From assembly GCA_003864495.1 (NCBI GenBank), contig ML133381.1, positions 496,001 through 560,000 on the forward strand: a stretch of DNA of 64,000 nt, in the 5' to 3' direction. Origin of the DNA: Nemopilema nomurai. Taxonomy: Eukaryota > Cnidaria > Scyphozoa > Rhizostomeae > Rhizostomatidae. Shown here one piece after another: positions 60,301 through 64,000 of this stretch. The number at the start of each line of letters is the position of its first letter. Position 1 is the stretch's first letter. The notes beneath the pieces were generated by a model, which saw nothing but the letters and a program-made list of their open reading frames with translations, was not told the origin of the DNA and did not search any database. Both the position numbers and the translations under genes were made by a program.

Positions 60301-63107
60301 TTCGAGATTGTTTCAGCTTTGGATCGGGTCTTTTCCCCAATCCCTGAAGGATATCGACGCTGAAAAGACGAAAGGAAATGTCGCGACGTGGCAACTGACT
60401 TTGGAGAACAGAGCCGGAGCTCTTTCGGGTATCTGCCTTTCTTTCATCAGCCAGTTATCGACCCTAATCCATCCAACAACTTCATCCTCGATAAGTCATT
60501 ACTGCCTAACCTAACCTGTTTTCTAAACTAAACTGATTTACAAGCTACTATTGAACAGAACTCGTCAATACCAAACGATAGGACACCTGATAGCTTTCTA
60601 CTTAAGATTTCCACCAACCAGATATTTAAAATGGCCCACAGCAACCGCACCTCTATTTGGACTATGGTTTGTTTTACTCTCTGTTCAAGAAATTTGCGCC
60701 ATCTTTGGCATGGCGAAGCGTATGTCCAAGTTTAACTGTGCAGTTACAATTCTCCCTCGCAGCTTGGTTTCTTTTCTGCCTTGATTTAAGCGAAAAGACC
60801 TTATGATCTTATTCAAACCTTATTCCAAACGAGGTCACGAACGTTATTTTTATCTTATCGGTTTGCCCATTGGTTTCCAAAATTCTTGATTTTGATAACT
60901 TTTGCCATCGAGAAGCATGTAATTCAAAAGCGAAGCGGATATTTGACTGGATTAGAATCTATTTGAGTGCGAGGTGTGTTTTTGGCCCTTTCACAGAGCG
61001 ACGCGAGTGATTTCAAAGCTTAATTTGATCTAATTTTGAGAGACAGAAGGCTTCATTGCAGTGTTTGTACGAAGAAAGCTGGCCCGGTGTGACGAATGAT
61101 AAAAACAAAACCACTCACTCTTGCCTCTTTCAAAGACCGCCACACTTTTTGAATGTAGCGATTTCTGTTGTTCTGGTTGCCGATGAGTCGTTTGTGACTG
61201 TTGCGTTGAATCTGTACTGCGTAAATGCATTTGTGACTACAAAACCTGGCTCTGCCTCCCTAGAGGCATTTGCTAGTAAGACAAGGCGTTCAGTAGACAT
61301 GTTCTAGCAATAACATTTCCCAACTTAACAAAGCATTTGATGAAAGCTTTTTAGAATAGTCTTCATGACCGACGCACTCTATTTACAATGTTTTGTGAAA
61401 ATAGAGAAAATAGATCCGTATTTGCCCTGTCTACCGGTTTTATTTTTCTCTCAGTCACGTGATAAAGCACGACCTATTATTGATTTATTTGTCACTCTTT
61501 TCTGCATATCCATCAAATTCCACGTTTCTCCAAATACGAAAATCTCCTTTTGAATTGCTATTTCCAGCAAAGCCCATATCCAATTAGATGTCTTTCAGAT
61601 CCGCTTTTAAAGTAGTTTTTCAAGCTCGTTTGAATTCTAGGATGGTGCCAGACAAGGTAGGCTTCGTTGATTCCCACCCGGACACCATATTATCGTTTCT
61701 TATCAATCTTCCTTCCTTTACAGCTTTCGTTCATCTCATTTTTGATATTATGAGATTCTAAAATAACAGCTGACTACCCATCGATCCTCGTACACAAGGG
61801 ATTAAAAATCTTCAAGTTCCATTAACGGAATTTTCGCCTCTAGTTAATCTAGTCAGTGTTGCTCCATTTAGCAAAGATACTAAGTTGGTGGCCAATTTCC
61901 TGTTTGCACCCTCTTGCAACACTATCAAAACATCTGGCAAAAGTGCTGACTAAACACAAAGGAAAAAAGATGTATCGAATTAGTTAACTTGGCAAGTGAT
62001 TCACCTTTGACATAAGCAGGATTTGATAGGCCCTGAGTCAAAAAATAGAGCGTGGTACCAAAGTGCGAGTATTATGTTGTTGTAAACGTTAGCACATTGA
62101 CCTACACAAATGGAGATAAGCAAAGAAGAGGCCTAAGGCCCAGAAAAAATGAACCAAACATTTCACCGAAAAATAAGTTCGGCGTACAAATCCAGTTCAT
62201 TTTGCCACCCTATTCAGACACTGGACATTGTTCAGTGAATGTTTGATCACAGTCATAAGTTTTGGGTGAACAAAATTTGTTCAGTGGCTTGTTCTCATAA
62301 AACACTTCCGAGTTTTGCGCATGTGCATGCGAACGGGTGCTCAATGCGGAACTCTGCCATGATGTTACTATAGAGCCCCTTCTAGTCTCTCATCCTTCTC
62401 AACTGCCTTGGTTTTCCCCTTTTCCTTATGACCTCATTTCTTTTTCTGACAACTCTGCCATAGCAAAGACTGATATCACTTTTCTTTTCTTCAACACTTA
62501 CATTTTGAAGCTCTTGTCGATATTACAATTTTGGCGCCAAGATACAATCATGAAATCGAGGCAGTTTGGCCTCTCATGAAATGTTCGGGAAAGCGTTCAG
62601 GAGATTGGTCAGTTCATTTGGCCACTTGCCACTGAACATTGATATGCTGTAAGAGCATTTTCAGTGATATTTGCAGTTCATTTTCCCAGGGCCTAACGTG
62701 CTGCAAGGAAGTAGAACTAATGTTCCGATTATGCGTTGGCAATCCGACATGGAATAACACTCACGTGCATACAGGGAGGATATCAGAAACACTTCTGTTG
62801 AATAGAAACGTGGAAACTGAACTTATTTCCTTGTGGAAGTAATTTTTATTCGATGGAACTTTATCAACATCGTTATTAGGAATGTTTCTAGATAATGCCC
62901 CGCCTTTGGATGTTTACTGACAATTGTAAAACACCGTTGCAGGGCCAAAAATTATTGGAGTTATCTACTCTTGAAGACACATTTCAAATTTCCTTTTTAC
63001 ATTTTAGCAATGGGCTCGTTTATCAAACATTGTGAAGCTTTACTAACAAGTGAAGTAATGAAGAAAATTATGTTCTGTGTGGAGATGGCCATATCTATGA
63101 TTCAATC
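51187..63107 (+). CDS. HEATR5B: HEATR5A/B orthologue (p200, AP-1/clathrin trafficking), 5' part; continues past window
   Basis: HEATR5 proteins are about 2,000-residue HEAT-repeat proteins. They act with aftiphilin and gamma-synergin in AP-1/clathrin traffic at the trans-Golgi and endosomes; the yeast relative is Laa1. Exons: 51187-51318, 51721-51925, 52347-52395, 52699-52758, 53243-53392, 53758-54069, 54332-54979, 58709-58820, 60276-60428, 63008-63107. Family stretches seen in order include FLHEWLQKLDEYL, DDSQQYLPVKL, FAVRCAAAK, ALEGSNYDVRVCVAELLGSL, AFLRGGVGFLKGGG, IEAVYSRKCITFIL, LAAAWCMRCCALATP, GGLHQCPLGIP, QTGWALVGSLMTLG and TWQLTLENRAGALS. All phases agree except inside exon 51721-51925, which needs one extra base. 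About 640 residues, roughly the first third of the protein, are present. It cannot be told from this part whether it corresponds to the A or B vertebrate paralogue. Confidence 0.93.
51721..51925 (+). CDS. HEATR5B: HEATR5 exon 2, carries a one-base frameshift
   Basis: After a strong acceptor (cattttcag) phase 0 reads VELKKCHKKVSDIL and then meets TGA at 51763-51765. The -1 frame from 51762 is then open and reads CTPATRQQLSKC, FSTVEKCIEIIKSRDD and QQYLPVKL, clearly the continuation of the same protein (human PPTRKLLAKN, TLDKCNDIIRNKDD, AYLPTKL). The exon is 205 nt; 206 would fit the phases of both neighbours. A missing T in the short T run at 51759-51763 is the simplest explanation. I describe the sequence as given and do not correct it. 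Confidence 0.75.
53243..53392 (+). CDS. HEATR5B: HEATR5 exon, 50 codons
   Basis: The exon reads SEAKCEILMCFERMLIGLKN and ends in LTGKSFAVRCAAAK|gttagt. Human HEATR5A/B have SQGR.EILMSLQ and LTDRSMAVRCA.AK at this place. It is phase 0 on both sides and markedly AT-rich in codon use. Confidence 0.92.
53758..54069 (+). CDS. HEATR5B: HEATR5 exon, 104 codons
   Basis: After tttctag the exon reads CALELSRHAPMMFTTELDSM, then ALEGSNYDVRVCVAELLGSL, AFLRGGVGFLKGGGGELL and VRVGVTQ. It aligns with human [20 protein letters not shown] and GFLRGGSGFLKSGGEML. It is phase 0 on both sides. Confidence 0.95.
54332..54979 (+). CDS. HEATR5B: HEATR5 long exon, 216 codons
   Basis: The longest HEATR5 exon here runs from AYVVLFRELG to LGIPYKKAK|gtattg. 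It includes HIEAVYSRKCITFILHS, NTQHVLVCALNEV, APAAWLAAAWCMRCC and AAMIGGLHQCPLGIP. Its GC content is clearly above that of the upstream HEATR5 exons. Open frames on the opposite strand here are composition shadows. Confidence 0.96.
54980..58708 (+). other. HEATR5B: 3.7-kb HEATR5 intron
   Basis: It contains a (CAA)n microsatellite (55078-55108) and one TGACGTCA (58318-58325). Open frames at 57306-57620 and 57626-57889 are not recognisable and lack splice logic. Confidence 0.7.
55078..55108. repeat. CAA microsatellite, interrupted
   Basis: Two runs of CAA units are separated by AAAG in a HEATR5 intron. Confidence 0.85.
58709..60428 (+). CDS. HEATR5B: HEATR5 exons 58709-58820 and 60276-60428
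   Basis: The first reads ALLSLADDMLQTATQSGKLV and QTGWALVGSLMTLG. The second reads SRLFQLWIGSFPQSLKDIDA and TWQLTLENRAGALS. They join at phase 1 and align with human [20 protein letters not shown] and TWQVTLEGRAGALC. Donors are TTGG|gttagt and TCGG|gtatct. Confidence 0.94.
58821..63007 (+). other. HEATR5B: HEATR5 introns 58821-60275 and 60429-63007
   Basis: AT-rich, with a 13-base C run at 59310-59322. No gene, RNA or element is recognised. Confidence 0.7.
59310..59322. repeat. Poly-C run, 13 bases
   Basis: Thirteen consecutive C residues in a HEATR5 intron, a likely slippage point. Confidence 0.9.
63008..63107 (+). CDS. HEATR5B: HEATR5 last exon in window
   Basis: After acattttag the exon reads AMGSFIKHCEALLTSEVMKK and then VEMAISMIQS, leaving at phase 2 (AATC|gtaagt). 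Human has [20 protein letters not shown] and CAMTMMSH. No further exon is recognised before 64000. Confidence 0.92.
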
Positions 63108-64000
63108 GTAAGTCTTTAATTCTACATATATTTTAGTTATTCAATGTTTTGAAGCATCTGAAAGTTGTCCTTCTTCACCTGAGGCTAATCAAAGCAAGCT
63201 CTTACTTCCTTCTTAGTTCGACAAACAAGGCTATTGCCTTCTCATTGTTTGCCTATCTTTCGGAGGATCCTACCTCGAATCTTTTTCAATTTTTAATATT
63301 TTTACTGAACATTCTCAAAGGTGCCGCCGAGTTCCCTTGTTCAATGCCATTTACATCATTAATCCATATGAATTTTCTCTGACGATTTGTTCCAGTTATT
63401 AGAAAAATTGACTTTTGTTGCTCAGATCCAAGTACCAATGGGGGCTCTGTCTAGGCCCGTTGCAGCTAATCAGCTGAGATTACGATGAGCCGCCCGTTGT
63501 CTTCCTTGTTTGCCGAGGCAACAACATTTAAGTTTGCGAGGTGTCTCAAGAAGGCTTTTATTTTCACTATTGTTCCACACACTCTGTTACATTCGTATGT
63601 TTGATGATGGTTATTTAGAAAACCTCGCAATAATGAAAGGTCGCACGCCAAGCGAAACCTCATCTAAGGCGCCGACTGATTTGCGATATTAATCGTCGTA
63701 TTTTTTCTCTATTTCGGAACGCCATTTCGACGTCCTTTGTATCACGGTGCCCACACAACTTTCTTTTTAGCAAGATGAGGTTTTTGAAGAACAATTAATA
63801 GTGTTTATATTGCACTTGAGGTGACCCTATAGGTTGGAAAGTTCCTCGTCCGAAATGCTGTTTGGTCCATCCATTTCTTTTGGCTCCGCTTTATTGTTTC
63901 ACAAGTTCGTTTATCGATAGGGTTGCTCGCTAGATACCAAGCCTGAATGTGAATGGGGATTTTCACTAATGGTACTTTTTTACATGTCACATTTTTGCGA
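63108..64000 (+). other. HEATR5B: HEATR5 intron running off the window
   Basis: Starts with the donor gtaagt. I looked for an exon continuing the human segment after MTMMSH and saw none, so the next exon is probably outside the window. Confidence 0.6.

Overview
The window is animal (metazoan) nuclear DNA: AT-rich, with short coding exons carrying clean GT..AG boundaries and separated by introns of about 0.1 to 4.7 kb. I support four protein genes, all on the + strand: the 3' part of symplekin (SYMPK), a small intronless gene with a bacterial-type DUF1444-like product, a complete two-exon TIS11/ZFP36-family gene, and the 5' part of a HEATR5A/B gene. Exon peptides align to vertebrate orthologues as recalled, with phase-consistent splicing. 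Intron density, composition and the DUF1444-like gene suggest an early-branching animal such as an anthozoan cnidarian. That placement is inference; the sequence does not name the species.

Layout: 173-29592 holds 24 symplekin exons (one weak, one with an ambiguous 5' edge), ending with a stop and an AATAAA signal. Two introns of more than 4 kb isolate one short exon at 17375-17467. After about 3 kb without recognised genes comes the DUF1444-like ORF (32809-33507), followed by a 21-bp tandem array (33811-33978). Then come about 8 kb without recognised genes, the ZFP36-family gene (41795-43520) with AU-rich elements downstream, and about 7.5 kb more with no recognised gene. The HEATR5 gene starts near 51187 and runs out of the window after its tenth recognised exon (63008-63107).

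The genes do not form an operon. Two share a theme: symplekin scaffolds pre-mRNA 3'-end processing, and ZFP36 proteins bind AU-rich elements and recruit CCR4-NOT for mRNA decay. HEATR5 acts in AP-1/clathrin trafficking. The points most worth a second look are the DUF1444-like gene, a one-base frameshift in HEATR5 exon 2 inside a very AT-rich block, a nested inverted-repeat structure inside a symplekin intron (27266-27439), an apparent excess of the palindrome TGACGTCA, and a gap of about eight residues at a symplekin exon junction. I did not find a new multi-gene system.
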